Source: Paenibacillus sp. UNC451MF
GTDB lineage: Bacteria; Bacillota; Bacilli; Paenibacillales; NBRC-103111
DNA length: 64,000 nt
Direction of reading: 5' to 3'
Assembly: GCF_000686845.1 (NCBI RefSeq)
Contig: NZ_JMLS01000018.1
Span: forward strand, 62,001-126,000
Both the position numbers and the translations under genes were made by a program. Positions 19,155-26,941 of the stretch are shown piece after piece. The notes under the pieces are model-generated. The model had not been told where the DNA came from and ran no database searches. It was given only the letters and a program-made list of their open reading frames with translations. Numbering within the stretch: position 1 is the first letter of the stretch; each line of letters begins with the position of its first letter.

Positions 19155-19250
19155 CGTTGTGGCATTTTGCCCGATTACGGTGGTCCTCTACGCATAACAA
19201 CATGAGATTCGACATCAGAGGCGGAATGAACACCTGTGTGGAAGGAGGGA
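19155..19250 (+). promoter_or_regulatory. Probable L19 (rplS) mRNA leader
   Basis: The transcribed leader of rplS contains GGTCCTCTAC (19182-19191), whose CCTCT can pair with AGAGG at 19217-19221. The small ACACCTGTGT hairpin at 19230-19239 comes next, and the AAGGAGGG ribosome site directly follows. The order and sequence resemble the L19 leader family of Bacillales, thought to bind L19 for autoregulation. I recognise it by memory of the family, not by a covariance search. Confidence 0.6.
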
Positions 19251-19257
19251 GTCATAC

Positions 19258-19599
19258 ATGAGTCTAATCCAGGAGATTACTAAGGAACAACTACGCCAAG
19301 ATTTGCCAAGCTTTCGCCCAGGCGATACAGTGAAAGTTCACGTTAAAGTTATCGAGGGTTCCCGCGAACGTATTCAGCTGTTCGAAGGTGTTGTAATCAA
19401 ACGCCGCGGCGGCGGAATTAGCGAAACTTTTACCGTTAGAAAAATTTCTTACGGTGTTGGCGTTGAAAGAACGTTCCCGGTACATTCACCGAAGATTGAT
19501 AAGCTTGAGGTGGCTCGCCGTGGTAAAGTTCGTCGCGCGAAGCTATACTACTTGCGTGGTCTTCGCGGTAAAGCGGCAAGAATTCAAGAAATTCGTTAA
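19258..19599 (+). CDS. rplS: 50S ribosomal protein L19
   Basis: A 113-residue large-subunit protein at the 30S-50S interface. Conserved blocks include [36 protein letters not shown] and [27 protein letters not shown] precedes the ATG. A structured leader upstream and a terminator downstream make it a self-contained unit. Confidence 0.98.
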   Translation: MSLIQEITKEQLRQDLPSFRPGDTVKVHVKVIEGSRERIQLFEGVVIKRRGGGISETFTVRKISYGVGVERTFPVHSPKIDKLEVARRGKVRRAKLYYLRGLRGKAARIQEIR

Positions 19600-19600
19600 G

Positions 19601-19646
19601 ACGAAAACAAACGGGGGCTTGTTTACCAAGCTCCTTTTCGTTTTTT
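19601..19646 (+). terminator. Terminator after rplS
   Basis: ACGAAAA (19601-19607) pairs with TTTTCGT (19635-19641), and inside GGGGCTTG pairs with CAAGCTCC with one mismatch. Six T end at 19646. lepB begins 40 bases later without a clear promoter, so some read-through is likely. Confidence 0.8.
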
Positions 19647-19685
19647 ATCGAGGACTGAAATTTATGGAAGAAAGGGCAGGTCTTT

Positions 19686-20258
19686 ATGGAGCAAGAACAA
19701 ACCGTAGACAAACCGAATCCAGTTAAGAACGAAGTTTGGGAATGGGTTAAAGCGCTGCTCATCGCCGCAGCTCTCGTCTTTTTTATCCGCTGGTTGATTT
19801 TTGCCCCGTTTATTGTGGAAGGGCCGTCCATGGAGCCTAACTTTTATACCGGTGAACGCTTGATTGTAAACAAGATCATTTACGATATACGCAAGCCCGA
19901 GAGAGGCGAGGTGGTCGTATTTCATGCCACCAAAGAGAAGGATTACATAAAAAGAGTCATTGCACTGCCTGGAGAAACCGTAAAGGTGGAAGGCGATAAG
20001 GTGTACGTCAACAATAAAGTATTGGACGAACCTTATTTGCAGAAGGCACTGGATGACGCTGCAAAAAAAGGGATACCCTATAATTCAAGAAATTTCCCTG
20101 AAAAATCGATTCCGGAAGGAACTGTTTTTGTAATGGGAGACAATCGCTCGAACAGCTCGGACAGTCGCGATATCGGACCCGTCAAGTATGAGCAAATCGT
20201 AGGGCGTGCCGACTTAATTTTTTGGCCGTTTGATAAAATAAGCTTGGTACATTTTTAA
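19686..20258 (+). CDS. lepB: Signal peptidase I
   Basis: Cuts signal peptides from exported proteins at the outer face of the membrane. The 190-residue SipS-type enzyme has one N-terminal transmembrane segment (about residues 21-42), Ser48 in GPSMEP and Lys89 in DYIKRVIALPGE. The C-terminal MGDNRSNSSDSRDIG box is also present. AAAGGGCAGG precedes the ATG. Its placement between rplS and rbgA differs from B. subtilis, where these genes are neighbours. Confidence 0.97.
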   Translation: MEQEQTVDKPNPVKNEVWEWVKALLIAAALVFFIRWLIFAPFIVEGPSMEPNFYTGERLIVNKIIYDIRKPERGEVVVFHATKEKDYIKRVIALPGETVKVEGDKVYVNNKVLDEPYLQKALDDAAKKGIPYNSRNFPEKSIPEGTVFVMGDNRSNSSDSRDIGPVKYEQIVGRADLIFWPFDKISLVHF

Positions 20259-20293
20259 GAAAATAGCTGTGGAAAAGAAATTGAGGTGACCGT

Positions 20294-21181
20294 ATGACGA
20301 TTCAATGGTTTCCAGGTCACATGACAAGAGCCCGTCGTCAAATTCAGGACAAGCTGAAACTGATTGACGTTGTGATTGAGCTGTTGGATGCACGAATTCC
20401 ATTATCCAGCAGAAACCCGATGATTGATGAGATTTTACAAAACAAGCCAAGATTGGTGCTGTTGAACAAAAACGATTTGGCTGACCCGGCAGCGACAGAG
20501 AAATGGGTTGCTTATTTCGCAGAGAAGGGACTTCAAGCCCTTCCAGTGGATGCAGCTAACGGGAATCAGATGAAAGAGATCATGGCTCGCTGCAAGCAGC
20601 TTATGTCTGAGAAAATCGAAGCGCAGCTTCGTAAGGGCATTAAGCCTAGAGCTATCCGTGCTTTGATCGTAGGTATTCCCAATGTCGGTAAATCGACGCT
20701 GATTAATCGTTTGGCTGGTCGCAAGATTGCAGCCACGGGAGATAAGCCGGGTGTAACCAAAGGACAGCAATGGATCAAGGTCGGTTCCGAGATGGAGCTC
20801 CTCGATACACCAGGTATTTTGTGGCCGAAATTCGAGGATCAGCAGGTTGGTATGCGGCTTGCTGCAACCGGAGCGATCAAGGAAGAATTACTGAACACGG
20901 TGGATATAGCATTCTATACGATGAAGTACCTTACCGTTCAGTACGGAACGTCGCTCAAGGAACGTTTTGGTATTGAGAAGCTTCCTGAAGATCCCGATGA
21001 TACGGATGCTATTGTAGAGGTTATGGAAGCAATAGGACGCAAAAGAGGCGCTCTAATGAGCGGTGGTCGTGTCGACCTGGAAAAGGCTTCTTTAACGATA
21101 TTGAGGGAACTTCGCGCAGGGAAGATGGGTAGAATCAGCTTAGAAACGCCGGATGACTATAATGAACAGCAGCCACTCTAA
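20294..21181 (+). CDS. rbgA: Ribosome assembly GTPase RbgA (YlqF)
   Basis: Circularly permuted GTPase needed for late assembly of the 50S subunit. In the 295-residue protein the G4 motif NKND (residues 58-61) precedes G1 GIPNVGKST (127-135) and G3 DTPG, the permuted order of this family. The N-terminus [10 protein letters not shown] is characteristic. GAGGTGACC precedes the ATG. The stop codon lies within the left arm of the terminator. Confidence 0.97.
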   Translation: MTIQWFPGHMTRARRQIQDKLKLIDVVIELLDARIPLSSRNPMIDEILQNKPRLVLLNKNDLADPAATEKWVAYFAEKGLQALPVDAANGNQMKEIMARCKQLMSEKIEAQLRKGIKPRAIRALIVGIPNVGKSTLINRLAGRKIAATGDKPGVTKGQQWIKVGSEMELLDTPGILWPKFEDQQVGMRLAATGAIKEELLNTVDIAFYTMKYLTVQYGTSLKERFGIEKLPEDPDDTDAIVEVMEAIGRKRGALMSGGRVDLEKASLTILRELRAGKMGRISLETPDDYNEQQPL

Positions 21182-21205
21182 TTGAAGGGTGGCTTTTTCT
21201 TTTTG
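21171..21205 (+). terminator. Terminator overlapping the rbgA stop
   Basis: AGCCACTCT (21171-21179) pairs with AGGGTGGCT (21186-21194), nine pairs with one wobble, followed by a T-rich run to 21205. The left arm includes the last codons of rbgA. Confidence 0.85.
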
Positions 21206-21237
21206 AGCAGGAGCTATTGTTTATTTTATTCGATTCG

Positions 21238-21266
21238 TTTCCGCAACGGGTTGTTTCTAGTATAAT
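21238..21266 (+). promoter_or_regulatory. Probable promoter for rnhB
   Basis: A perfect TATAAT (21261-21266) with a weak TTTCCG (21238-21243) 17 bases upstream. The rnhB ATG is 41 bases downstream, after AGAAAGGAATT. Confidence 0.5.
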
Positions 21267-21306
21267 GAAAGCATAGTAGTACTAGACTAGAAAGGAATTC
21301 ATACAT

Positions 21307-21918
21307 ATGCTGTTAGAAAATGAACGAGCGCTCTGGGAAGAGGGCGTCCAATATATAGCTGGAGTTGACGAGGTAGGTAGAGGCTGCCTGTTCGGTGACG
21401 TTGTGGCGGCTGCGGTCATTCTGCCACCGGGTCTCGTGTTGGAGGAAGTGAATGATTCAAAGAAATTAAGCCACAAGAAACGCGAGGAATTATTCGATGT
21501 TATCCAGAAGGAAGCAATCTCTATTGGAGTAGGAATTGTAGACGTCCAAACGATAGAATCGATCAATATAAAGCAAGCAGCAAGGCTTGCGATGAAACAA
21601 GCGGTTGAACAATTGAATCCTGGTGCAGAATATTTGCTTGTTGATGCGGAAAAAGTCGATCTCCCGCTATCTCAGATGGCCCTCATACATGGGGATGCAC
21701 TAAGTCAGTCCATAGCTGCAGCTTCTATTATCGCCAAGGTCACAAGAGACCGTATGTGTCTTCATTGGGATGTGGAGTATCCGGAGTACGGCATTGCACT
21801 TCATAAAGGCTATGCAACTAAGTTTCATCGGGAACGGATCATTGAGTATGGACCGACTCCGTTACATCGAAAAACGTTTTTGAAAAATATTTTGGTGCAG
21901 CAGCAGGAGCTATTTTAA
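21307..21918 (+). CDS. rnhB: Ribonuclease HII
   Basis: Removes ribonucleotides and RNA from RNA-DNA hybrids. The 203-residue protein shows the catalytic motifs GVDEVGRGCLFG, NDSKKLSHKKRE and DAEKVDLP, plus AAASIIAKVTRDR and GYATKFHRE. It lies downstream of rbgA as in other Bacillales, and upstream of the sigma-D-linked ylqG unit. No terminator is seen after it. Confidence 0.97.
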   Translation: MLLENERALWEEGVQYIAGVDEVGRGCLFGDVVAAAVILPPGLVLEEVNDSKKLSHKKREELFDVIQKEAISIGVGIVDVQTIESINIKQAARLAMKQAVEQLNPGAEYLLVDAEKVDLPLSQMALIHGDALSQSIAAASIIAKVTRDRMCLHWDVEYPEYGIALHKGYATKFHRERIIEYGPTPLHRKTFLKNILVQQQELF

Positions 21919-21953
21919 ATAAAGGCTCTTGCATCAGGTGAGATTTCATACTA

Positions 21954-21979
21954 TAAAGGTTCCGCTAAATTGCCGATAT
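21954..21979 (+). promoter_or_regulatory. Sigma-D (flagellar) promoter for ylqG-ylqH
   Basis: TAAA (21954-21957), a 14-base spacer and GCCGATAT (21972-21979) match the Bacillus sigma-D consensus at every defined base, with spacing inside the accepted range. Transcription would begin near 21986, giving a leader of about 50 bases before the GTG at 22035. I found no second exact GCCGATAT in the window. Confidence 0.8.
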
Positions 21980-22034
21980 AAATAATAACATGCTAGGTGA
22001 AATTAACTCATTCAGCCCGGAGAGGTGGAAACCG

Positions 22035-24107
22035 GTGAACATAAGCGGACTAATTAAAAATTTTCTCGGAGACGCACAACCGTCCGAGCCTAAAACACTG
22101 GAGCTCAAATCGGGAGAAGTTGTGAAAGGCATGGTCATTCAGGTGCTTTCGGAGCAGGATGCCATTCTGAATATTGGTGGGGTTCAGGTTAGAGCGAAAC
22201 TGGAGACTCCGTTAAAGCAAGGTGAAGTGACGCTTCTGCAAGTGCAGCCGGAATCAGCTTCAGGACAAGTCGTTCTCAAACCTTTGGATGCTTCTGTGGT
22301 GCAAATTGCCGACGGATCCCTTGCTGAGATATTAAAAAATGTAGGCTTGGCAGACACAGCAAGCAATCGACAACTGATTCAAACACTTCATCAGGCTGGT
22401 ATTTCCTTGAATAAGGAAACGGTGCAGGCCTTTGCTCAACTACAAAGCCAGCTACCCGCATCTATGGCTCAAGAGGAATGGCTACCTTCGGCTATTATTG
22501 CTCAACAAAAAGGTATACCGCTAACTCCGGAAAGCGTAAATGCCGTCCGAGCCGCTGTTTCGGGACCTGGTTTTCATGAAACGCTGCAACAGCTGGAATC
22601 TCAAATGACCAAGCTACTGAATGATAATCCAAGTCTATCCGCTTCAACTAAGGCGGCTCTCGATACGTTTAAACAAGTGATGACTTCGGTGAAAGAGATG
22701 TCAGCGCAGCTCCTTCCCCAGTCAACGACTACTGAAGATGCGTCCATGAATGGGTTGAAAGGGCAAGTTCTTCAAGAAGGCAAACAGATTACAGCGCAAG
22801 TAGTTAGCAACAGCAATAACCAAACTGGAACGTTAACGTCAGCAGCATCTGCTGCAGGTCAACAAGCCAGCTCTGCGGGAAATGTTAATGCACAATCGGC
22901 AGGGGATATAAGTAACTTGGAATCAATGCCACAAACGGCTGTAAAAACTGCAAACACTATAGCGCTTGGGACATCAAAAACGGCAAGTCCTATGTTGGAA
23001 CAGCAATTGCAGCCTACTACAGATCCGAAGGCAACAGTGGCTAATGCTGCGTTGCTTGATAGTTCAGAACCTATGTCTCAGAAAACGACTGGAAGACCAT
23101 TCACTACACTTAACAGTGGACAGACTGCTTCTGTTCAAAATGAAGGAGAACAAATGTTCTCTGACGGCAAAAATGACAATAGGATCTCTTCTACAAATGA
23201 ACAGGTCAAGAACGAGACAGTTAGAGCTAACACATCTGCTGAGCTTGCTGGGGGTAATACTGTATCTGCTTCGGAATCTAAAGATCAAGCTGCAAAATCC
23301 GTATTACGAGCAACAGCTGCCGCAGATGAGGCAGTCCTTACTACTCATAAAGGAGACCCAGCCTCCGAGCATTGGATACCGAAGTTAATGAAGGCTCTTG
23401 GTGTAGATCATGAGAATCAGCTTTTCAAGCTGCCGGAAATGAAGGCGAATGAGGGTGCAGTTCGTATGGATGGAGGAGTGCTTCAGCCTGGTGCTGCATC
23501 TCCTGCAATAACCCACGAACAACTGAAAATGGCAGATTCACTTAAAAGTGTTCTCATGCAGTTAAGTCAGTCTCAGGACATCCCGCCTGCTATGAAAGAA
23601 ACGGTTCAACAGGCCGTACAACAAATTACAGGACAGCAGCTTATGTTAAATTCGGACCGAAGCTCCATGTTCACTCACATTACGATGTTTGTTCCATTGC
23701 TGAATGCAAATGGGGAGCAGACAGCTGCCATCCATATCCAGTCTCGCAAAGGTAAACGTGGAGAAATCGATGCCCAGAATTGCCGACTCGTATTCGATCT
23801 GCGGATGAAAGCTTTGGGTGATACCATGGTAGATGTGAAGGTTGTCGACCGGATTGTAAGTCTGCAGGTTATGAATGACCAGCCCTTCTTACACGATTTA
23901 CTGGATTCCTACCGGGAGGAAATATCTTCAAGTCTCTCAGGAATCGGTTACCAATTTATTTCGTTAAAATGCAGCTCTTATCCGGAGAAAGGGCTTGCCT
24001 CGGAAGATACAACAACAAGTTCTAGGCTGCAGGATACTTCATTGCCTGCGAGGCTTCTTGATTTATACGGTAATAAACAATACAAGGGAATGGACGTCAA
24101 GGTATGA
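22035..24107 (+). CDS. ylqG: FliK-like protein outside the fla/che operon (YlqG-like)
   Basis: A 690-residue protein with three regions. An N-terminal beta-rich part at about residues 20-90 (GEVVKGMVIQVLSEQ, AILNIGG) is followed by a long middle rich in Ser, Thr, Ala, Gln and Asn (about 230-470). The C-terminal domain (about 550-650: FDLRMKALGDTMVDVKVVD, YREEISSSLSGIGYQFISL) resembles the FliK hook-length-control C-terminus. I chose the GTG at 22035 because GAGAGGTGG lies just upstream, and because the ATG at 21990 would sit almost at the predicted transcription start. A canonical FliK also exists at 44714-46180. A sigma-D promoter and the FlhB-like partner downstream suggest a flagellar export role; the exact function is not known to me. 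Confidence 0.8.
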   Translation: MNISGLIKNFLGDAQPSEPKTLELKSGEVVKGMVIQVLSEQDAILNIGGVQVRAKLETPLKQGEVTLLQVQPESASGQVVLKPLDASVVQIADGSLAEILKNVGLADTASNRQLIQTLHQAGISLNKETVQAFAQLQSQLPASMAQEEWLPSAIIAQQKGIPLTPESVNAVRAAVSGPGFHETLQQLESQMTKLLNDNPSLSASTKAALDTFKQVMTSVKEMSAQLLPQSTTTEDASMNGLKGQVLQEGKQITAQVVSNSNNQTGTLTSAASAAGQQASSAGNVNAQSAGDISNLESMPQTAVKTANTIALGTSKTASPMLEQQLQPTTDPKATVANAALLDSSEPMSQKTTGRPFTTLNSGQTASVQNEGEQMFSDGKNDNRISSTNEQVKNETVRANTSAELAGGNTVSASESKDQAAKSVLRATAAADEAVLTTHKGDPASEHWIPKLMKALGVDHENQLFKLPEMKANEGAVRMDGGVLQPGAASPAITHEQLKMADSLKSVLMQLSQSQDIPPAMKETVQQAVQQITGQQLMLNSDRSSMFTHITMFVPLLNANGEQTAAIHIQSRKGKRGEIDAQNCRLVFDLRMKALGDTMVDVKVVDRIVSLQVMNDQPFLHDLLDSYREEISSSLSGIGYQFISLKCSSYPEKGLASEDTTTSSRLQDTSLPARLLDLYGNKQYKGMDVKV

Positions 24108-24433
24108 ATCATGAGGGGAATAGGCAGGCGGAAAAAAGTCCTTTTCAATCTTCCATTAAAAAAGCAGTAGCACTCAAATATGCCCCGGACCAGTCAAAGG
24201 CTCCCGTACTTATTGCAAAAGGAAAAGGGCATATTGCAGAAGCAATTTTGAAAAAAGCTATAGACAACGGTGTACCTGTTCAGGAGGATTCTTCGTTAGT
24301 TGAGGTTCTGTCCAAACTTGATCTGGATCAGGAAATTCCACCTGAACTGTACAAGCTTGTAGCCGAAATATTGAGTTTTATATACCGATCGGATCAACGT
24401 GCGAAACAAATTAAGGAGAGTTCGTATGAATGA
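24104..24433 (+). CDS. ylqH: Free FlhB C-terminal-domain-like protein (YlqH/FhlB-like)
   Basis: A 109-residue protein that aligns with the cytoplasmic C-terminal domain of FlhB. KAVALKYAPDQSKAPVLIAKG here matches FAVALRYDAKNMQAPTVIAKG in the FlhB of this window, and the ends (PPELYKLVAEILSFIYR and PADLFQAVAEVLAYVYK) also match. It has no membrane segments and no NPTH autocleavage site, so it resembles only the fragment after cleavage. The ATG overlaps the ylqG stop (ATGA), indicating coupled translation. In other species such FhlB proteins can partly replace the FlhB fragment; here the role is inferred. Confidence 0.88.
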   Translation: MNHEGNRQAEKSPFQSSIKKAVALKYAPDQSKAPVLIAKGKGHIAEAILKKAIDNGVPVQEDSSLVEVLSKLDLDQEIPPELYKLVAEILSFIYRSDQRAKQIKESSYE

Positions 24434-24800
24434 GCAAGTAATTAGCCGTAAACAACTGGGAGCATTAGGTGAACAGTATGCACTTGAACATTTACAACGG
24501 CAGGGGTTTCGTATTGCTGGGCAAAACTGGCGCTGCCGTACCGGTGAGCTTGATCTGATCGCATGGGACAATGAAGTGTTAGTCATCGTAGAAGTACGCA
24601 CGCGCAGCAGCACGCTTCGCTTCGGGACACCCGTAGAGTCCGTTGATTACAAGAAGTGTGCTCAAGTAATCGAAACAGCGCAATTTTATGTTCATACTCA
24701 CCGGCTGCAAAACTATCAAATTCGTTTTGATGTCATTTCCATTGTAACGGATAAAGCAGGGAACCTGGTATCGCTAGATCAAATACCAAACGCATTTTGA
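24426..24800 (+). CDS. yraN: YraN/UPF0102 endonuclease-fold protein
   Basis: A 124-residue protein of the UPF0102 family, with the Holliday-junction-resolvase-like (PD-(D/E)xK) fold. The likely metal-binding core is GELDLIAWDNEVLVIVEVRTR (about residues 39-59), after the conserved LGALGEQYALEHL helix. The ATG at 24426 follows TAAGGAGAG and overlaps the ylqH stop by 8 bases, so it is probably co-transcribed. Its cellular function is poorly known. Confidence 0.93.
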   Translation: MNEQVISRKQLGALGEQYALEHLQRQGFRIAGQNWRCRTGELDLIAWDNEVLVIVEVRTRSSTLRFGTPVESVDYKKCAQVIETAQFYVHTHRLQNYQIRFDVISIVTDKAGNLVSLDQIPNAF

Positions 24801-24828
24801 TGGGACATCCCTGTCGGTGCGTTTTTTT
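24789..24828 (+). terminator. Plus-strand terminator after yraN
   Basis: AACGCA (24789-24794) pairs with TGCGTT (24818-24823), with GGGA/TCCC pairing inside, followed by seven T (24822-24828). The left arm includes the yraN stop region. Confidence 0.7.
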
Positions 24829-24835
24829 GTTCGTA

Positions 24836-24874
24836 TTAAAAAGCCTCCAGATCTTTTGCTGATCAATAGAGGCT
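24836..24874 (-). terminator. Minus-strand terminator after yifB
   Basis: AGCCTC (24842-24847) pairs with GAGGCT (24869-24874), with GATC pairing inside. Read on the minus strand it is followed by a run of T (A-tract at 24837-24842). It separates convergent yraN and yifB. Confidence 0.7.
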
Positions 24875-24888
24875 GGGTAGGTAAGGTT

Positions 24889-26445
24889 TTAACCTGAAAT
24901 CAACGTCTTTTTATCCAAGCTTCGGTATTGGAGTGCCTCTGCTAGATGCGGTGTTTCTATTCGTAAGCTCCCTTCCAGATCGGCAATCGTTCGCGAGATT
25001 TTCAGAATCCGATCATAGGCTCTAACGCTAAGCCCCAATACTTCAAACGATTTTCTCAGCATGTACTCGGCGTCGGACTGTAGCTTGCAGTGAGACCGGA
25101 GAAGCTTGCCGTGAAGCTCACTGTTAAACATAATGCCAGATTCATCATAGCGTGACAGCTGAATTTGCCTTGCTCGATCTACCTGCTCTTTCATCTCCTC
25201 GGAAGATAGCTGAGGCATTGAGTCCATGATCTGACCGTAATCGATACGTGGGACTTCCACCTGCAGATCAATTCGATCAAGGAGTGGGCCCGAAATTTTG
25301 GAGCGGTAATGTTCAATTTTTAGGGGACTGCAGGTGCAAGGTTGAGAAGAGGAGTCCGCACCATAATAACCACAAGGACAAGGGTTCATTGATGCGGCAA
25401 GAATGAAATGGGATGGAAAACGATAGACCGCTCTAGCGCGGCCAATGGTCACAAAGCGATCCTCCAAAGGCTGTCTAAGAACCTCCAATACGGCACGGGA
25501 GAATTCCGGCAGCTCGTCCAGGAATAAAACGCCTCGGTGAGCTAAGCTGATTTCCCCTGGTTTCGGAATGGTGCCACCGCCCACAAGACCTGCTGCCGAA
25601 ATAGAATGATGCGGCATACGAAACGGTCTCTCACTAATAAGACTGTTGCGATCTGCGAATTTTCCCGAAGCACTGTAAACCTTGGTAACGTCCAGAGCCT
25701 CTTTTTCCGACATGTTGGGGAGGATGGTGGGAAGCCGCTTTGCGAGCATGGTTTTACCGGTACCTGGAGGACCAAGCAGAAGTATATTGTGCATTCCTGC
25801 CGCACAAATCATCAGAGCTCGTTTGGCATGCAGCTGCCCGTGAACATCACTGAAGTTTTCGGTGAGGCTTGGGGACAACATAGAATTGCCTCCGAGGCTT
25901 CTAGGTCGATCGGAGGGCTTCAGGTTAGGATGGAGTAAGGTTTCGGATGCAGCTTGAAGATGGCTGATATGAGCTAACGAACCGATCTCCATTTCTCCGA
26001 TCAAGTCTGCTTCACTTTCGTTATGAATCGGTACGATCGCACGAGCAATCCCGTTTTCTTTGGCGGTTGCAAGCATAGAAAGTACTCCGGGAACAGGACG
26101 AATCGAACCGTCCAAGGCCAATTCTCCAAGAATTAGCGTGGCTTCAGGCTGTTGTAGCTTCAACTGTCCGCTCGTTACAAGAATGCCCATAGCTATGGCC
26201 AAATCGAAAGCGGCACCTTCCTTACGAATATCTGCTGGAGCCAGATTGATAGTGATCCGCTGCAGCGGAAACGTGAATCCGCAATTTTTGATGGCAGCCC
26301 GTACCCTCTCCATGGACTCCTTTATAGCGCTGTCGGGGAGACCCACGATATTCATCTGAGGTAAGCCATTGCTTAAGTCAACCTCCACTTCGACAAGCTT
26401 TCCTTCAACTCCATGTAAACAAGCACTCATTACTTTTCCATACAT
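24889..26445 (-). CDS. comM: YifB/ComM-family Mg-chelatase-like AAA+ ATPase
   Basis: A 518-residue protein. The N-terminal Lon-like ChlI domain includes GLPQMNIVGLPDSAIKES. The AAA+ core carries Walker A GPPGTGKTMLAKRLP and Walker B-type LFLDELPEF. A cysteine pair (CPCGYYG then CTC) and a C-terminal helical domain ending HLAEALQYRSLDKK follow. ComM in Gram-negatives is a branch-migration helicase for transformation. dprA lies about 3 kb away on the other strand, but a role in competence here is inference. I chose the start at 26445 (MYGKVMSACLHGVEG) with AGGTG upstream. Confidence 0.94.
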   Translation of the reverse strand: MYGKVMSACLHGVEGKLVEVEVDLSNGLPQMNIVGLPDSAIKESMERVRAAIKNCGFTFPLQRITINLAPADIRKEGAAFDLAIAMGILVTSGQLKLQQPEATLILGELALDGSIRPVPGVLSMLATAKENGIARAIVPIHNESEADLIGEMEIGSLAHISHLQAASETLLHPNLKPSDRPRSLGGNSMLSPSLTENFSDVHGQLHAKRALMICAAGMHNILLLGPPGTGKTMLAKRLPTILPNMSEKEALDVTKVYSASGKFADRNSLISERPFRMPHHSISAAGLVGGGTIPKPGEISLAHRGVLFLDELPEFSRAVLEVLRQPLEDRFVTIGRARAVYRFPSHFILAASMNPCPCGYYGADSSSQPCTCSPLKIEHYRSKISGPLLDRIDLQVEVPRIDYGQIMDSMPQLSSEEMKEQVDRARQIQLSRYDESGIMFNSELHGKLLRSHCKLQSDAEYMLRKSFEVLGLSVRAYDRILKISRTIADLEGSLRIETPHLAEALQYRSLDKKTLISG

Positions 26446-26613
26446 AACAAAATACACCTTCCCCCTTAGGATCATTAGTCCATTGGGCAAAGGTGCTTCC
26501 TTATTGACCCTTATTTAATATATTGTACAAGTAATGTAGAGTAATGGCAATCAAGGATTGGAAATGGATAAACACAGCGTTAAATGGATATACAAGGTAA
26601 GGGGGTGAAAGCG

Positions 26614-26874
26614 ATGCAGGAAAAACCTTACTTTTGTCCAAACTGCCGTTCCAACCGAATCAAATTCAGCATGATCTCAAGCTTTTCCCAACGATTTCTG
26701 AAGGATGCTATCTCCGGTACGGTTCAAGAAGTGAATGATCCACAGCAAATTCAAGATTCTGAGCCGATGATTCAATGTCTAGTCTGTAACTTTACAGGAA
26801 ATGAATTAAGATTCATCAAACAGGCGGAGCGGGAGCCGCGTACGATGACCCCGACCAATCCAACCTATATGTAA
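26614..26874 (+). CDS. Small protein with two CxxC pairs (zinc-ribbon type), unrecognised
   Basis: An 86-residue protein that I do not recognise. CPNC (residues 8-11) and CLVC (about residues 55-58) make a likely zinc ribbon, separated by a polar middle containing FSQRFLKDAISG and an Asp/Glu/Gln-rich stretch. The C-terminus is EREPRTMTPTNPTYM. The strong site AAGGGGGTGA (26599-26608) fixes the ATG at 26614, with proper spacing. It stands alone between yifB (opposite strand) and a terminator. The ribosome site and terminator support a real gene; function is unknown. Confidence 0.8.
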   Translation: MQEKPYFCPNCRSNRIKFSMISSFSQRFLKDAISGTVQEVNDPQQIQDSEPMIQCLVCNFTGNELRFIKQAEREPRTMTPTNPTYM

Positions 26875-26898
26875 AGCGTGGAACATTATAACAAAAAT

Positions 26899-26941
26899 GA
26901 CGTATCTTTTCTTGGAATTTTAGGAAAAGGTGCGTCTTTTT
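26899..26941 (+). terminator. Terminator after the zinc-ribbon gene
   Basis: A 13-pair stem with two wobbles joins 26899-26911 (begins GACGTATC) and 26924-26936 (ends GTGCGTC), followed by five T. Confidence 0.85.

Noticed and set aside
21273-21290. AGTAGTACTAGACTAG upstream of rnhB, considered as a FapR operator
   Set aside because: It lacks the full inverted repeat of known operators and rnhB has no lipid role; likely chance.
21990-22034. ATG at 21990 as the start of the FliK-like protein
   Set aside because: It lies about 4 bases after the predicted sigma-D start and has no ribosome site, whereas the GTG at 22035 has GAGAGGTGG.
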